A stretch of 64,000 bases of DNA, taken from positions 1,302,001 through 1,366,000 of the forward strand of contig NZ_JBBMQM010000001.1 in assembly GCF_038900055.1 (NCBI RefSeq), read 5' to 3'. A model generated the notes under the pieces. That model was not told where the DNA came from. It made no database searches and saw nothing but the letters and a program-made list of their open reading frames with translations. Below, in pieces: positions 8,816 through 20,880 of this stretch. Position numbers and translations under genes: made by a program. Source of the stretch: Henriciella sp. AS95. GTDB lineage: Bacteria; Pseudomonadota; Alphaproteobacteria; Caulobacterales; Hyphomonadaceae. How positions within the stretch are numbered: the first letter of the stretch is position 1; each line of letters opens with the position of its first letter.

Positions 8816-8830
8816 GAACATATGTGGTAC
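8816..8830. promoter_or_regulatory. Second candidate LexA-type box upstream of recA
   Basis: GAACATATGTGGTAC reads as GAAC-N7-GTAC, one base from the reverse form of the alphaproteobacterial LexA site (GAAC-N7-GAAC). It lies five bases after the first candidate. Only one of the two may be functional. Confidence 0.3.
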
Positions 8831-8898
8831 AGAGTTCTCTCTAGATGAAACGCCGGCCTTGCAATGCAGGGCTAGATATGGACCTAAGGAGACGACTC

Positions 8899-9996
<1,098 letters not shown>

Positions 9997-10026
9997 GACA
10001 TTTCCGTCGCACTGTAATTGAATAGG

Positions 10027-10062
10027 ACTTGCGGCGCGCCTGACGCTTGGCGCGCCGCAAGT
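10027..10062 (+). terminator. Hairpin terminator after recA
   Basis: A perfect 14-base-pair stem (ACTTGCGGCGCGCC with GGCGCGCCGCAAGT) around an 8-base loop, 31 bases after the recA stop. It is followed by a moderately T-rich GACTCTTTATA rather than a long T run, so termination may be partial. Confidence 0.7.
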
Positions 10063-10146
10063 GACTCTTTATATCCGCTACTTCGATGCTGGTGCAGGCG
10101 ACTGCCTGCATGACAGCTAATGGATTACGGGGCCAGGATACCAAAG

Positions 10147-12798
10147 ATGACAAGCGTCAACGAACTTCGCGAGACTTTTCTCTCCTATTTCGAGAGACAG
10201 GGACACACCCGCAAGGCATCCGCGCCGCTTGTGCCGGATAATGATCCGACCCTGCTTTTCGTCAATGCGGGCATGGTTCCGTTCAAGAATATCTTCACCG
10301 GCGCCGAGACCCCCTTTGCCCCGCGCGCGACGACATCGCAAAAGTGCGTTCGCGCCGGCGGAAAGCACAATGACCTCGATAATGTCGGCTACACGGCGCG
10401 CCATCACACCTTCTTTGAAATGCTCGGCAACTTTTCGTTCGGCGACTATTTCAAGGATGATGCGATCGCATTCGGTTGGGAGCTGGTGACGAAAGAGCTC
10501 GGACTGTCCAAGGACCGGCTGTTGGTGACTGTCTATTCCGAAGATGAAGAAGCGGCGGCGCTCTGGAAGAAGGTTGCCGGTCTGCCGGATGACCGGATCA
10601 TTCGCATCGCGACCAGCGATAATTTCTGGTCGATGGGCGATACCGGTCCTTGTGGCCCTTGCTCGGAAATCTTCTTCGACCATGGCGACAAAATTCCAGG
10701 CGGCCCTCCAGGGTCACCGGATGAAGACGGCGACCGGTTCATCGAAATCTGGAACCTCGTCTTCATGCAGTTTGAGCAGCAAGCGAACGGCGAGCGCACA
10801 AACCTGCCCAAGCCGTCCATCGACACCGGTATGGGTCTTGAACGTATGGCTGCCGTCCTGCAGGGCGTTCACAACAATTACGAGATCGATCTATTTCAGA
10901 AGCTGATTGCCGCCGAAGAAGACATCTACAACGCGAAAGCAACTGGTGATCAATTGGCTTCGTTCCGCGTTATCGCGGACCATCTTCGCACTTCGGCCTT
11001 TCTGATTGCCGATGGCGTAACGCCATCCAATGAAGGCCGCGGATACGTGCTTCGCCGGATCATGCGCCGCGCCATGCGTCACGGCCATCTCCTGGGCGCG
11101 CGCGAACCGGCAATGTATAAACTTGTCGGTGCGCTCTCCGAAGAGATGGGCGAAGCCTATCCGGAACTCGTTCGCGCCAAGCCCGCAATCGAAGCCGCGC
11201 TCGAGCAGGAAGAAGCCCGTTTCCAGCGGACCCTGGGCCGCGGCCTTGCCCTGCTGGATGAGGCGACGGAAGGCCTAGCGGACGATGGCGAATTGCCTGG
11301 CGAAACGGCTTTCCGGCTCTATGACACCTTTGGTTTCCCACTCGATCTGACGCAGGATATTCTGCGCGGCCGGGGGATGAGCGTGGACACGCAAGGCTTT
11401 GATAATGCCATGGACTTGCAGAAAAAGGCGGCCCGCGAGGCTTGGGCAGGCTCCGGTGATGCCGGATCTGACGCGATCTGGTTCCGCGTGCGAGACAAGG
11501 TCGGCCCGACCGAATTTCTCGGTTATCAGGGCGTCGACGCAGGCGGTGCATTGAAAGCCATCGTTGCGGGCGGCGCGATGACCGACACGTTTGAGGGCGG
11601 CGACTGCGAACTCGTCTTTGACCAGACGCCCTTCTATGCCGAGAGTGGCGGCCAGGCGGGCGACCATGGCGAAATCCATTTTGAAAGTGGTGCCCGTTTC
11701 ATTGTGCGCGATGTTCAGAAGCGCGCCGGCGACGTGCATGTCCATATCGGCGAGCTGACCGATGGGGCCATCACGATTGGTGACCCTGCGAAACTGGTGG
11801 CCAGCTATGAGCGCCGCCAGCGTATTCGCGCCAACCATTCGGCCACACATCTGCTTCATGCCGCGCTGCGCAGCGTGCTTGGGCCACACGTCACGCAAAA
11901 AGGCTCGCTTGTCGAGGAAGATCGGCTTCGCTTCGATTTCTCTCACGGCGCCCCGCTGACCCCTGCTGAAATTGAAGCCGTTGAAGACCAGGTGAACGCC
12001 GTCATTCGCCAGAATGACGAAGCGAAAATTCGCGTTATGGCGCCGGACAAGGCCATTGAGGCTGGCGCGCTTGCTCTCTTCGGAGAAAAGTATGGCGACG
12101 AAGTCCGGGTCCTTTCCATGGGGCAGTCGCTTGATTCAGATGAGCGCCCTTATTCTGTCGAGTTGTGCGGGGGGACACACGTTGCCCGCACAGGCGATAT
12201 CGCCGCATTCGTGATCACGTCAGAAGGCGGCGTTTCTGCAGGTGTGCGGCGGATCGAGGCGGCAACTGGTGCTGAGGCGATTTCATTCCTAAAGGGCCGC
12301 GCTCAGGTTGCGCTGGACCTCGCGGACCAGCTCAAGGTGCCGCTGAAAGATGTTGGCCGCAAGGTCGCATCGCTCAGCGAGGAACGCCGCAATCTGGAGC
12401 GCGAGCTTGCCGATGCCAAGCGAAAGCTCGCTATGGGCGGCGGTGGTTCATCGGCGCCAGCCGGGCCGGAAGAGATCGGTGGCTACAAGCTGATTGCCCG
12501 CGTCGCAGACGGTGTTGGCGGACGGGATCTCCGCGGCCTCGTCGATGAAGCGAAGTCGAAGCTTGGGTCAGGCATCGCGGTGTTCGTTGGCGTGAACGAG
12601 GGCAAGGCTGCCGTGGCAGTCGGCGTGACCGATGACCTGACAGGCAAGGTGTCCGCAGTTGAACTCGTCCGCGTTGCGGCGGCGGAAGTTGGCGGCAAGG
12701 GCGGCGGCGGCCGGCCAGACATGGCCCAGGCAGGCGGCCCGGATGGCGACAAGGCCGAAGCGGCGCTGGAGGCTGTCCGCAAGGCGCTTGCTGGCTAG
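10147..12798 (+). CDS. alaS: Alanine--tRNA ligase
   Basis: AlaRS, 883 residues, charges tRNA-Ala. The class II core begins at the N-terminus ([16 protein letters not shown], then [11 protein letters not shown]). The editing-domain zinc ligands are the HSATH motif near residue 564 and CGGTH near residue 674. A C-terminal DHHA1-type domain ends the protein after a Gly-rich stretch (about 760-770). Length is normal for the family. The ATG at 10147 matches the usual N-terminus; the upstream in-frame ATG at 10120 would add nine unusual residues. The stop overlaps the stop of the convergent GST gene. Confidence 0.96.
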   Translation: MTSVNELRETFLSYFERQGHTRKASAPLVPDNDPTLLFVNAGMVPFKNIFTGAETPFAPRATTSQKCVRAGGKHNDLDNVGYTARHHTFFEMLGNFSFGDYFKDDAIAFGWELVTKELGLSKDRLLVTVYSEDEEAAALWKKVAGLPDDRIIRIATSDNFWSMGDTGPCGPCSEIFFDHGDKIPGGPPGSPDEDGDRFIEIWNLVFMQFEQQANGERTNLPKPSIDTGMGLERMAAVLQGVHNNYEIDLFQKLIAAEEDIYNAKATGDQLASFRVIADHLRTSAFLIADGVTPSNEGRGYVLRRIMRRAMRHGHLLGAREPAMYKLVGALSEEMGEAYPELVRAKPAIEAALEQEEARFQRTLGRGLALLDEATEGLADDGELPGETAFRLYDTFGFPLDLTQDILRGRGMSVDTQGFDNAMDLQKKAAREAWAGSGDAGSDAIWFRVRDKVGPTEFLGYQGVDAGGALKAIVAGGAMTDTFEGGDCELVFDQTPFYAESGGQAGDHGEIHFESGARFIVRDVQKRAGDVHVHIGELTDGAITIGDPAKLVASYERRQRIRANHSATHLLHAALRSVLGPHVTQKGSLVEEDRLRFDFSHGAPLTPAEIEAVEDQVNAVIRQNDEAKIRVMAPDKAIEAGALALFGEKYGDEVRVLSMGQSLDSDERPYSVELCGGTHVARTGDIAAFVITSEGGVSAGVRRIEAATGAEAISFLKGRAQVALDLADQLKVPLKDVGRKVASLSEERRNLERELADAKRKLAMGGGGSSAPAGPEEIGGYKLIARVADGVGGRDLRGLVDEAKSKLGSGIAVFVGVNEGKAAVAVGVTDDLTGKVSAVELVRVAAAEVGGKGGGGRPDMAQAGGPDGDKAEAALEAVRKALAG

Positions 12799-13448
12799 GC
12801 TTCTGCCGGAAAAAGCGGTTCGCTGTCGCCGGTTTTCCATTGTGCGAACTTCGGCATGATCGATTTGAAACGGTCACTCTCGAGGTGCCCGTTCAGCCAG
12901 CGTTGCAAGGATGGATAAGGCTGAGCGTCGAACCAGGCTCTGTCCGTATTCGCGAACTGGCGAATGAACGGCATGATGGCGAGATCTGCGAGCGATATGC
13001 GGTCTCCAAAGAGCTGCGCCATGGTTTCAAGCCGCGTGTCCAGCGTCTGAAGAAAGGCTTCGGCCGCCTCCCTGTGATCTTCGGCAACGGCGCCGTCATA
13101 GCGATCAGGATACTTGTACCGGTCGAGATGGTGCTTGAACGGGCCGTCACAGGCAGAAATCAGCGCCGTCATGTCGGCCAGTGATCCGCTTTCAGGCGCT
13201 AACAAGCCTTCCGGGTCTGCCTCATCCAGGACGTGGCTCATCACATCGAGGCTCTCTTCAATGACCTGTCCGGACGTCAACTGCAGAACGGGCACTGTGC
13301 CTTTTGGCGAAATCTCCAGCATTTCCGGCGGCTTGTCGCGCAGCACCACCTCGCGCAGCCGGCACTTGAAACCAGCCGACTGAATGGCGAGGCGTGCCCG
13401 CATGGCGTAGGGACATCGGCGGAATGAATAGAGGATCGGCAGGCTCAT
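12795..13448 (-). CDS. Glutathione S-transferase family protein
   Basis: A 217-residue protein with a thioredoxin-like N-terminal domain ([17 protein letters not shown], where CPYA is the active-site-like motif) and the cis-Pro plus ES motif (KGTVPVL then VIEESLDVM). An all-helical C-terminal domain follows with [14 protein letters not shown]. This is the usual GST two-domain layout. The CPYA motif suggests a Cys-type (omega or beta-like) enzyme, which often acts as a thiol transferase; the substrate is unknown. Its start codon overlaps the stop of trhO, so the two are probably translated together. Confidence 0.8.
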   Translation of the reverse strand: MSLPILYSFRRCPYAMRARLAIQSAGFKCRLREVVLRDKPPEMLEISPKGTVPVLQLTSGQVIEESLDVMSHVLDEADPEGLLAPESGSLADMTALISACDGPFKHHLDRYKYPDRYDGAVAEDHREAAEAFLQTLDTRLETMAQLFGDRISLADLAIMPFIRQFANTDRAWFDAQPYPSLQRWLNGHLESDRFKSIMPKFAQWKTGDSEPLFPAEA

Positions 13449-14386
13449 TACCCTGCTGTTTTCGCCTTTGCGCGCCCAAGATGCAATTCACCGCGTTGTT
13501 TCGCGAGCGCAATCTGTCGCTGGCGTTCACTGAACCGGGCGCGTTGGTCATCGGTGAGTTTGTCATGGCAGGAGGGACAGGAGAGCCCTTCGACAAAGCG
13601 TGCATCCTGTCGCTCTTCTTCGCTGACCGGGGTCTTGCAGGCATAGCAGAGATAGAAGGTGCCGAGTTCGAGGCCGTGCCCGACCGAAACGCGATCGTCA
13701 AAAACAAAGCACTCACCTTGCCATTTGCTTTCAGCCTGAGGCACCGTTTCGAGGTATTTGAGGATGCCGCCCTTTAGGTGGAAGACCTCGTCGATGCCTT
13801 CGGATTTGACGAAGCTCGTCGCTTTCTCGCAGCGTATGCCGCCCGTGCAGAACATGGCGATTCTTGGTTTGCGGCCCTTTGCTTCAAGGTCAGCGCGGAA
13901 CTGGCGGAACCAGTCCGGGAATTCGCGAAAGGCGCGCGTTTCGGGGTCGACCGCGCCTTCGAAGGTGCCGATTGCGTATTCATAGTCATTGCGGGTGTCG
14001 ATGATGACCGTGTCTGGATCAGTGATCAGATCGTTCCAGCTTTCTGGCTCAACATAAGTCCCCACCAGCTTGTTTGGGTCTGTGCCAGGAACGCCCATTG
14101 TCACGATTTCCCGCTTCAGCCGTACTTTCAGGCGCAGGAAGGGCATTTCATCGGCATGGCTTTCCTTATGCTCAAAGTCCGCGCAACCGGGCAAGGCGCG
14201 CAGGGTCGCCATGGCATCGTCCAGCGCGTCACCCTCTGCGGCGATCGTGCCGTTAATACCTTCGCTGGCGATGAGAACGGTCCCCATCGCACCGACGTTA
14301 GACAGGGCAGTACGCACAGTCTCGCGAATCGCTTCGATGTCGTCGAACGGCGTGAATTTGTAGAAGGCTGAAACGCGAATAGACAT
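13448..14386 (-). CDS. trhO: tRNA uridine(34) hydroxylase TrhO (rhodanese-like)
   Basis: A 312-residue member of the YceA/TrhO family. These enzymes use a rhodanese domain to make 5-hydroxyuridine at position 34 of certain tRNAs. The N-terminal domain (IRVSAFYKF, then [12 protein letters not shown]) and the rhodanese domain ([18 protein letters not shown]) are typical. The active loop is FCTGGIRC (Cys180 and Cys186). A C-terminal zinc-binding-like region has CYACKTPV and CPSCHDK. The downstream GST gene begins within its stop codon (TAATG). Confidence 0.9.
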   Translation of the reverse strand: MSIRVSAFYKFTPFDDIEAIRETVRTALSNVGAMGTVLIASEGINGTIAAEGDALDDAMATLRALPGCADFEHKESHADEMPFLRLKVRLKREIVTMGVPGTDPNKLVGTYVEPESWNDLITDPDTVIIDTRNDYEYAIGTFEGAVDPETRAFREFPDWFRQFRADLEAKGRKPRIAMFCTGGIRCEKATSFVKSEGIDEVFHLKGGILKYLETVPQAESKWQGECFVFDDRVSVGHGLELGTFYLCYACKTPVSEEERQDARFVEGLSCPSCHDKLTDDQRARFSERQRQIALAKQRGELHLGRAKAKTAG

Positions 14387-14506
14387 GGCAACGGCTTATG
14401 CCAGAGGTCTGCTCATGATTCCAGATTGGGCCGCAGGTGCGGCTGGTCATGCCCGAACGTCATTCGCATATTTCCAAACGCACCGACTCCCTGCTATTGG
14501 GGCGCT

Positions 14507-15169
14507 ATGAAGAGCGCAGTGATTGTATTTCCCGGGTCCAATTGCGACCGCGACGCCCAGACCGCACTGACGGACATTACGGGTTCGGCGCCAGACATGA
14601 TCTGGCACAAGGATGGCGACCTGCCTGAAAACGTGGACCTGGTCATGGTGCCCGGTGGTTTTTCCTATGGTGACTATCTGCGCTGCGGTGCGATGGCCGC
14701 GAACTCGCCGATCATCGCTGCGCTGAAGCGACATGCTGATCGCGGCGGATATGTTCTCGGTGTCTGCAATGGCTTTCAGGTGCTGACCGAGACACAGCTC
14801 TTGCCTGGTGCGCTCATTCGCAATTCTGGTCTGGAATTCGTCTGCAAGCCGCAGGGCCTGCAGGTCGAGAATAGCAATTCGCCGTTCACCAGCGCCTATG
14901 CCGGAAAATCTGAAATCTCGATTCCCATCGCTCACCATGACGGCAATTATGTCGCCGATGAAGAGACGCTGGACAGGCTGGAAGGCGAGGGGCGCGTTGC
15001 ATTCCGCTATGCCGGCAATCCAAACGGATCAGCGCGCGACATTGCCGGTGTCCTGTCAGAGAATGGTCGCGTGCTGGGTCTGATGCCACATCCCGAACGC
15101 GCGATTGGCGGGCATGAAGGCGGAACCGATGGCCGTGCGATGTTCGAAAGCCTGATGGGCGCGCTTTAG
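14507..15169 (+). CDS. purQ: Phosphoribosylformylglycinamidine synthase subunit PurQ
   Basis: The glutaminase subunit of FGAM synthase, 220 residues, which makes ammonia from glutamine for the fourth step of purine synthesis. The class I amidotransferase nucleophile is Cys87 in GVCNGFQVL, and the His-Glu pair is in [10 protein letters not shown] near the C-terminus. The start at 14507 gives the family N-terminus ([16 protein letters not shown]); earlier in-frame codons would add 27 unrelated residues. The partner purL lies 3.4 kb downstream, separated by three unrelated genes. No purS is present in the window. Confidence 0.95.
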   Translation: MKSAVIVFPGSNCDRDAQTALTDITGSAPDMIWHKDGDLPENVDLVMVPGGFSYGDYLRCGAMAANSPIIAALKRHADRGGYVLGVCNGFQVLTETQLLPGALIRNSGLEFVCKPQGLQVENSNSPFTSAYAGKSEISIPIAHHDGNYVADEETLDRLEGEGRVAFRYAGNPNGSARDIAGVLSENGRVLGLMPHPERAIGGHEGGTDGRAMFESLMGAL

Positions 15170-15171
15170 CT

Positions 15172-16353
15172 TCAAGCCTGCGAGCGGCGGTCAATGAAGC
15201 CGTTGGCGGTATTGGCAAGCTGGCTCGATTCCCCGCGAGACGCTTTTCGTCGTTCGGGCGTGACCCGAAGCGCGAAGAAATAGTCGCCCTCAAACCCGGT
15301 CGGCACCCAGTGCTTTTCAAGCTGCTCGACGCCTTTTGTGAAGCGCCCATGAGCGCAGTCATATTTGTGCTGACGATAGAATCTGACGCCGGTTTGATTG
15401 AAACAAAGCGCTTCAAACCGGTCCGCGAAGGGCAAGCGTAGCCGGGCGAGGCCGTGCTGGCGGGCGATGTATTTCGCGGCTCGTATCAATGGCGGAATGA
15501 CACGAACACCGTCACGCCCCGGCAGGACTTCAAGGTCGGAAATATATAGCTCTGCAGGCTCATAAGCGTTCGGCTTGGTGATGACGACCTGCATCAGGCA
15601 CTCGATGTGATCGCCGTCCAACAGGCCCAGCAGCGCTGAGCGGCCCGGGGCGTCCGGGTCGCGGTGCTGATAAGAGAAAACTTCCGGGCTTCGAACAGGC
15701 GCGGCTGGTCTGGCCCGTGAGAGACGTTCATCGAATGCTGAGATGCGACTGGCGTCGGCCTGGATGTGAGGGTCGAGGTAGACCACATGATCGGGCATAT
15801 GCTTCAGGCGTGATATGGCCCTGGCGCTGCCGGAGTATTTCTCCGATTCCGATAGACGTGCATACATTTTTTCATCGCGCGCCAATCTGGAAAGCGCTGT
15901 TCCCAGCGCCATGCTGACCGGCTTGACCGGCCACTCCAGCCGGGTTCGGCCACGATTGCCAAGCCAGGCCTTCAAGCCCACTTTTTTGTGAAACCGGCCT
16001 GCAATCTCATTATTGTTGAGCGTGTAAATCGCGGCAAAGTCTGTGTTGTTGAGCGCGCGTTTTGCCAGGGCGAAACCGGCGCCTTTGCCGTTTTTCGAAG
16101 ATATGAACGTGTGTCCAGAAGCAGCGAAAATACGGCGGGCACCAAAGTGAAATCCCCGCGCCTGCGTGCCAAGCATCGCAACAATCTCGTCATCCTGTTC
16201 GGCAACATAGCCGACCGGAAGATCTGCCTGTTCAGGGTTTTCAAAAAGAGCCCAGTGCCAGCCTGCTTCGCTTCGTGCCGGAAATCCGGATTCGCGCGCC
16301 AGCTTCACAATGGCCGGAATGTCACCGGCAACAAGCTCCCTGCATTTGGCCAT
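15172..16353 (-). CDS. GNAT-like acetyltransferase family protein
   Basis: A 393-residue cytoplasmic protein. The N-terminal half begins CRELVAGDIPAIVKLARESGF and continues VGYVAEQDDEIVAMLGTQ, a pattern seen at the start of GNAT N-acyltransferases. A segment with GKGAGFALAKRALNN could serve as the acyl-CoA-binding loop. The C-terminal half (AELYISDLEVLPGRDGVRVIPPLIRAAK) looks like a second similar domain. The acceptor is unknown. It converges on purQ with only two bases between the stop codons. Confidence 0.55.
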   Translation of the reverse strand: MAKCRELVAGDIPAIVKLARESGFPARSEAGWHWALFENPEQADLPVGYVAEQDDEIVAMLGTQARGFHFGARRIFAASGHTFISSKNGKGAGFALAKRALNNTDFAAIYTLNNNEIAGRFHKKVGLKAWLGNRGRTRLEWPVKPVSMALGTALSRLARDEKMYARLSESEKYSGSARAISRLKHMPDHVVYLDPHIQADASRISAFDERLSRARPAAPVRSPEVFSYQHRDPDAPGRSALLGLLDGDHIECLMQVVITKPNAYEPAELYISDLEVLPGRDGVRVIPPLIRAAKYIARQHGLARLRLPFADRFEALCFNQTGVRFYRQHKYDCAHGRFTKGVEQLEKHWVPTGFEGDYFFALRVTPERRKASRGESSQLANTANGFIDRRSQA

Positions 16354-16506
16354 GTACGCTCCCTCCAGACGAGAAAGCTAGCAAATGGAGACTCAGATCC
16401 TCTGAAACAGATCGAGTAAATTTCACGCAATTCGAAAAGCGTTTTGCGTGCCCGCACGATTGCGCTTAATGGAGTAGCCTATCATGAAGGCCAGGGAGGA
16501 ATGGCG

Positions 16507-17751
16507 ATGAAAAGAATTTATGGTGCGCTGCTTGCCTCAGCGATGCTGGCGACGGCGTGTAGCCCGTCGGCTGACGAGACTGCGGACGTTGAAAGCGCTG
16601 AGACGCCGCCGGCGGAAACCGAGGTGGATGCAGACGAGACTGCGACGGCAGCCGCTGACTCAGACGGCGGCTTTGAGGTCGTAGACTATGAAGACGCCGC
16701 CAACTGGCTTTGCCACCCGGACAAGGCAAATGACGCGTGCGATGTCGATCTCACTTACACTGTGGTGAATGCTGACGGGACGACATCGGTAGAAGAGGTG
16801 GAACTCGCTGAGAACCCGCCGATCGACTGCTTCTACATTTATCCGACTGTCTCCATGGACGAAACGCCTAATAGTGACATGACGGCGAATGACGAAGAGC
16901 TGCGCGTTGTGGAAGGGCAGCTTGCCGCCTTTGGCCAGGAGTGCCGGATCTTTGCGCCGCTGTATCGTCAGATCACGGTCCCAGAGCTTCGCCGGGGGCT
17001 CGGTGGCCAAGGGTTCACCGCCGATATTGCCATGCGCTGGTCTGACGTGACGGGCGCATGGAATGAGTATGTCGAGAATTACAATGATGGCCGCGGCGTC
17101 GTCATCGTCGGCCATTCACAAGGGTCCAGCATGGTCCAGGACCTTGTGAAGAAGGAAATTGTCGGCTCGGACATGGAAGACAAGGTCATCTCGCTGATGC
17201 CGATCGGCATGACGACCCATGTCGATGCCGAAACAGGCAACTTTGGTCCGTACGAGCCGTGCACCACGATAAACCAGACCGGCTGCATCATTGCTTATTC
17301 TTCCTATCGCTCAACATTGCCGCCAAAGCAGGGCGCGCTGTTTGGCGGCAAAAGCCCGCAAGGGACCTCGGCATTGTGTATAAACCCGGCTGAGCTTTCC
17401 GGCGATGATGGCGTGCTGGACGCGCGTCTGTCATCAGGCGGCTGGTATGGTGAAGGCGAGTCGGAATTCGTGAATGGAGAAGGCGTCGATACGCCGTTCG
17501 CGTCTGTCCCAGGGTTGCTGACGGCAGAGTGTGTCGATGATGGCAGCTATTCCTACTTGGAAATCACGGTGAATGGCGATCCGTCAGACCCGCGCGCGGA
17601 CGATATTGTTGGCGATGTTATCGGGGCGGACGGCGTGAATGCCGGCTGGGGCCTCCACCTCGTGGATATGCACGCAGCCATGGGCAATCTGGTCAAAATC
17701 CTTGGTGCTCAGTCAGACGCCTGGGCCGCGGCCCACCCCGCTGACGAATAG
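16507..17751 (+). CDS. DUF3089 family lipoprotein (alpha/beta hydrolase fold)
   Basis: A 414-residue predicted lipoprotein: signal sequence followed by the lipobox LATAC (acylated Cys about residue 18), then an acidic Glu/Ala/Thr-rich linker. The core matches DUF3089: NWLCHPDKANDACDVDLT, FYIYPTVSMDE, and the nucleophile elbow VGHSQGSSM. DUF3089 proteins have the alpha/beta hydrolase fold but no well-established substrate. The ATG at 16507 is preferred because GGAGGA lies six bases before it; an in-frame ATG at 16501 directly abuts the ribosome site. A strong hairpin terminator follows. Confidence 0.8.
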   Translation: MKRIYGALLASAMLATACSPSADETADVESAETPPAETEVDADETATAAADSDGGFEVVDYEDAANWLCHPDKANDACDVDLTYTVVNADGTTSVEEVELAENPPIDCFYIYPTVSMDETPNSDMTANDEELRVVEGQLAAFGQECRIFAPLYRQITVPELRRGLGGQGFTADIAMRWSDVTGAWNEYVENYNDGRGVVIVGHSQGSSMVQDLVKKEIVGSDMEDKVISLMPIGMTTHVDAETGNFGPYEPCTTINQTGCIIAYSSYRSTLPPKQGALFGGKSPQGTSALCINPAELSGDDGVLDARLSSGGWYGEGESEFVNGEGVDTPFASVPGLLTAECVDDGSYSYLEITVNGDPSDPRADDIVGDVIGADGVNAGWGLHLVDMHAAMGNLVKILGAQSDAWAAAHPADE

Positions 17752-17774
17752 AGCCTGACCAACACGATACAAAA

Positions 17775-17804
17775 AAGCGCCGCCTCGAGATCGGGGCGGC
17801 GCTT
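17775..17804. terminator. Bidirectional hairpin terminator
   Basis: A perfect 10-base-pair stem (AAGCGCCGCC with GGCGGCGCTT) and a 10-base loop between two convergent genes. An A run precedes it and a T-rich CTGTTTAT follows, so it can serve both the DUF3089 gene (plus) and the lipoprotein gene (minus). Confidence 0.8.
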
Positions 17805-17830
17805 CTGTTTATGGTATCGAGCGAGAAGTC

Positions 17831-18433
17831 TTATTCTTCGCTCTCAGTGTCTTCTTCATCTTCTTCAACCGGAGGCGTGTAGACATAGGCACCGCGGCAT
17901 TCAGCCACGAACTCACGAACCTCTTCGGTTGTTGGAATGACGGTAACATCGCCGCTTCCGGTCACGATACGGATATCGCCCTGAGCGCTGGCGAGCATTA
18001 CAGCAAATGGGTCATCCTCGGCGACCGTGATCGTCACGGGGTTGTCGCCGGCCGGGCCGTAGGATTTCGAACCGGACGACATATAGACCGAGATGGAATC
18101 GCCGACATCGTCAAACGCCATGAACCGGTGAAAGAGGACGCCGTTTTGTGCGTCTTCGCCTGTTTCCTTGCATCCGACCCCGGCAATCTGCTCTTCAGTG
18201 GCGCTCGTGAACACGAGTGAGTCGTTTCCATCGATACGGGTCGATGTCCATTCGCCTTCGATTCCCGAGCCGTCCGTCGACACGACGGCATACTCGTTGG
18301 AAGTAGGCGAAACGGTCGCGCCCGGCTCGCTGTCTTCCGGATATGGTGTTGGCATCCGGGCTTCGGGATCGATGCGTTCATTGCCGCAGGCGGCGAGCAT
18401 GACCGGCAGCAGGGCCAGCAAAGCAAGTCTCAT
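17831..18433 (-). CDS. Hypothetical lipoprotein
   Basis: A 200-residue protein with a type II signal peptide ending in the lipobox MLAAC (Cys about residue 16). The mature protein is acidic and ends in a run of Glu and Asp. Cys residues occur in GVGCKETGED and AECRGAYVYTPP. No family is recognised. The start has an in-phase signal peptide and a GGAGTG ribosome site just upstream. It is divergent from purL. Confidence 0.7.
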   Translation of the reverse strand: MRLALLALLPVMLAACGNERIDPEARMPTPYPEDSEPGATVSPTSNEYAVVSTDGSGIEGEWTSTRIDGNDSLVFTSATEEQIAGVGCKETGEDAQNGVLFHRFMAFDDVGDSISVYMSSGSKSYGPAGDNPVTITVAEDDPFAVMLASAQGDIRIVTGSGDVTVIPTTEEVREFVAECRGAYVYTPPVEEDEEDTESEE

Positions 18434-18582
18434 GGGGGCACTCCTTGATGTGTTTTCCGTGTCTGACTTAAGCCAAATCTATCAACACGCTCAAGGCCTA
18501 TAAGTACAGGGGGTTGCTGAGACTGCAGTATTTGACGCGAATGCGACTGGCGACTCGCCGCTCATGCGGCTATGGAGCGGGC

Positions 18583-20880
18583 ATGACGGACACATCTGCC
18601 ATTCTTGAGCATCTGAAAGCTGAACAGACCGAAGCCGATGCGGCTGGTCACGGGATCAACGCCGAGGAGTGGGACCGCTTGGTCACCCGCCTCGGCCGTA
18701 AGCCGAACCTTGTGGAACTCGGCATCTATTCGGTGATGTGGTCCGAGCACTGCTCCTACAAATCCTCGCGCCGGCACCTGTCTAAATTCCCGACCAAGAA
18801 TGCCCGCGTCATCCAGGGGCCGGGCGAGAATGCGGGCGTCATCGATATTGGTCATGGGCAGGCCGCCATCTTCAAGATGGAGTCGCACAACCACCCGTCC
18901 TACATCGAGCCCTATCAGGGCGCAGCGACCGGTGTTGGCGGCATTCTGCGTGACGTTTTCACCATGGGCGCGCGCCCGATTGCGCTGGTCAATGCGCTGC
19001 GCTTTGGCTCACCTGATCACCCGAAGACGCGCAGCCTCGTTGCCGGCGTCGTCGCTGGAATTGGCGGCTATGGCAATTGCGTCGGCGTGCCGACCGTTGC
19101 GGGCGAGACGCAGTTCGACGAGGGCTACAATGGCAACATCCTCGTCAATGCGATGGCGGTTGGCCTCGCCGATCAGGACAAGATTTTCTATGCCCGCGGC
19201 GCGACGCCCGGAAACCCGATCTTCTATGTCGGCTCCAAGACGGGCCGTGACGGCATCCACGGCGCGACCATGGCATCGGCTGAATTCTCTGAAGGCGATG
19301 AGGAAAAGCGCCCGACCGTGCAGGTCGGTGACCCGTTCACCGAAAAGCTGCTCATTGAAGCGTGTCTGGAGTTGATGGCCACCGACGCCATTCAGGCGAT
19401 CCAGGACATGGGCGCGGCCGGCCTCACCTCGTCGTCCGTAGAGATGGCGGCGTCAGGCGGCGAGAATGGTGAAGGTATCGGTATCGAGATGGACCTCGAC
19501 AAGGTGCCCCAGCGCGAGACCGGCATGACCGGCTATGAGATCATGCTGTCCGAGAGCCAGGAGCGCATGCTCATGGTGCTCTATCCAGACAAGATCGACG
19601 TCGCGAAGGCGATCTTCGACAAATATGACCTGTCAGCCGAAGTCATCGGCATGACGACCGATACTGGCAACATGGTGCTGAAGCAGTTCGGTGAGACAGT
19701 GTGCGATATCCCCGTCGCGCCGCTGGCCGAAGATGCGCCGAATTATGACCGGCCATGGACCGCGCCGGAACCGCGCGCGCCACTCGATATTTCGAAATAT
19801 CCTGAGCCTGATGATTATGGCGCGGTGCTGTTGAAGCTTATGTCCTCGCCTGACATGGCCTCCAAGCGCTGGATCTGGGAACAGTATGACCGCCACGTGA
19901 TGGGCGACACGGTCGACAGCTCGCAGTCCATGGGCGACGCGGCGATCGTCCGCATCCACGGCACGAACAAGGCGCTGGCGATCTGTTCCGATTGCAACCC
20001 GCATTACGTCGCCGCCGACCCGTATGAAGGCGGCAAGGCCGTAGTAGCGGAGGCTTATCGCAACCTCTCAGCCGTCGGCGCGACGCCGATCGCCATCACC
20101 GACAACCTCAATTTCGGCAATCCGGAAAAGCCCGCCACGATGGGCTACATCGTGAAAGCCATTGAAGGCATGGCCGAGGCCTGCCGCGCGCTCGATTTTC
20201 CCGTCGTCTCAGGCAATGTCAGCCTCTATAATGAGACCGATGGCGTTGCGATCCCGCCGACCCCGGTCGTTGGCGGTGTGGGGCTCATCGAGGATGTCTC
20301 GAAGATCGCAACGCTGAAAGGCGCGCAGCCGGGTGACGTGCTGATCCTGATCGGCGAGACGAAGGGCCATCTCGGTGCCTCGCTCTATGCGCGCGAATGG
20401 TTGGGCCTGAAGGGTGAGGACCTCGGCCCGCCACCGCCGGTGGATATTGGCAAAGCGAAAACCAGCGGTGATTTTGTGCGTGGGCTCGTCCAGACGGGCC
20501 GCATACATGGCATTCATGATGTGTCGGAAGGCGGGGTGTTCTGCGCGGTGGCCGAACTTGCGCTGCAGTCCGGCCAGGGCGTTTCGCTCTGGACCGATGT
20601 GCTGGAAGCGCCGCTGAAGGGTCACAAGCAAGCGGATGTCGCCGCGCTGTTCGCTGAAGATCAGGGCTGCTTCGTGCTGACGCTCGCGGCGGGTGATGCA
20701 GATGCCGTGCTGCGGGCGGCGGCGAAGGCGGGCGTGAGCGCGGTGAAGTGCGGTGCGGTCAATGCGGAGGTGGCCGAGCTTGTGCTGGGCGAGAAGGAAG
20801 TGCATGCGCGCATCGCGCTGGCCACGCTCCGCGAAGCCCATGAAGGCTGGCTGCCGCGCTATATGGCGGGCGAGGGCTAG
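18583..20880 (+). CDS. purL: Phosphoribosylformylglycinamidine synthase subunit PurL
   Basis: The small-type PurL, 765 residues, is the ATP-dependent catalytic subunit that works with PurQ and PurS to convert FGAR to FGAM. Visible family features include [37 protein letters not shown] and, in the second half, [14 protein letters not shown] and ISDVSEGG-like [12 protein letters not shown]. Length fits the three-subunit form rather than the 1,300-residue fused form. The ATG at 18583 is chosen because the family starts near this point and GGAGC precedes it. bolA, often found next in alphaproteobacteria, is displaced by about 4.6 kb. Confidence 0.95.
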   Translation: MTDTSAILEHLKAEQTEADAAGHGINAEEWDRLVTRLGRKPNLVELGIYSVMWSEHCSYKSSRRHLSKFPTKNARVIQGPGENAGVIDIGHGQAAIFKMESHNHPSYIEPYQGAATGVGGILRDVFTMGARPIALVNALRFGSPDHPKTRSLVAGVVAGIGGYGNCVGVPTVAGETQFDEGYNGNILVNAMAVGLADQDKIFYARGATPGNPIFYVGSKTGRDGIHGATMASAEFSEGDEEKRPTVQVGDPFTEKLLIEACLELMATDAIQAIQDMGAAGLTSSSVEMAASGGENGEGIGIEMDLDKVPQRETGMTGYEIMLSESQERMLMVLYPDKIDVAKAIFDKYDLSAEVIGMTTDTGNMVLKQFGETVCDIPVAPLAEDAPNYDRPWTAPEPRAPLDISKYPEPDDYGAVLLKLMSSPDMASKRWIWEQYDRHVMGDTVDSSQSMGDAAIVRIHGTNKALAICSDCNPHYVAADPYEGGKAVVAEAYRNLSAVGATPIAITDNLNFGNPEKPATMGYIVKAIEGMAEACRALDFPVVSGNVSLYNETDGVAIPPTPVVGGVGLIEDVSKIATLKGAQPGDVLILIGETKGHLGASLYAREWLGLKGEDLGPPPPVDIGKAKTSGDFVRGLVQTGRIHGIHDVSEGGVFCAVAELALQSGQGVSLWTDVLEAPLKGHKQADVAALFAEDQGCFVLTLAAGDADAVLRAAAKAGVSAVKCGAVNAEVAELVLGEKEVHARIALATLREAHEGWLPRYMAGEG

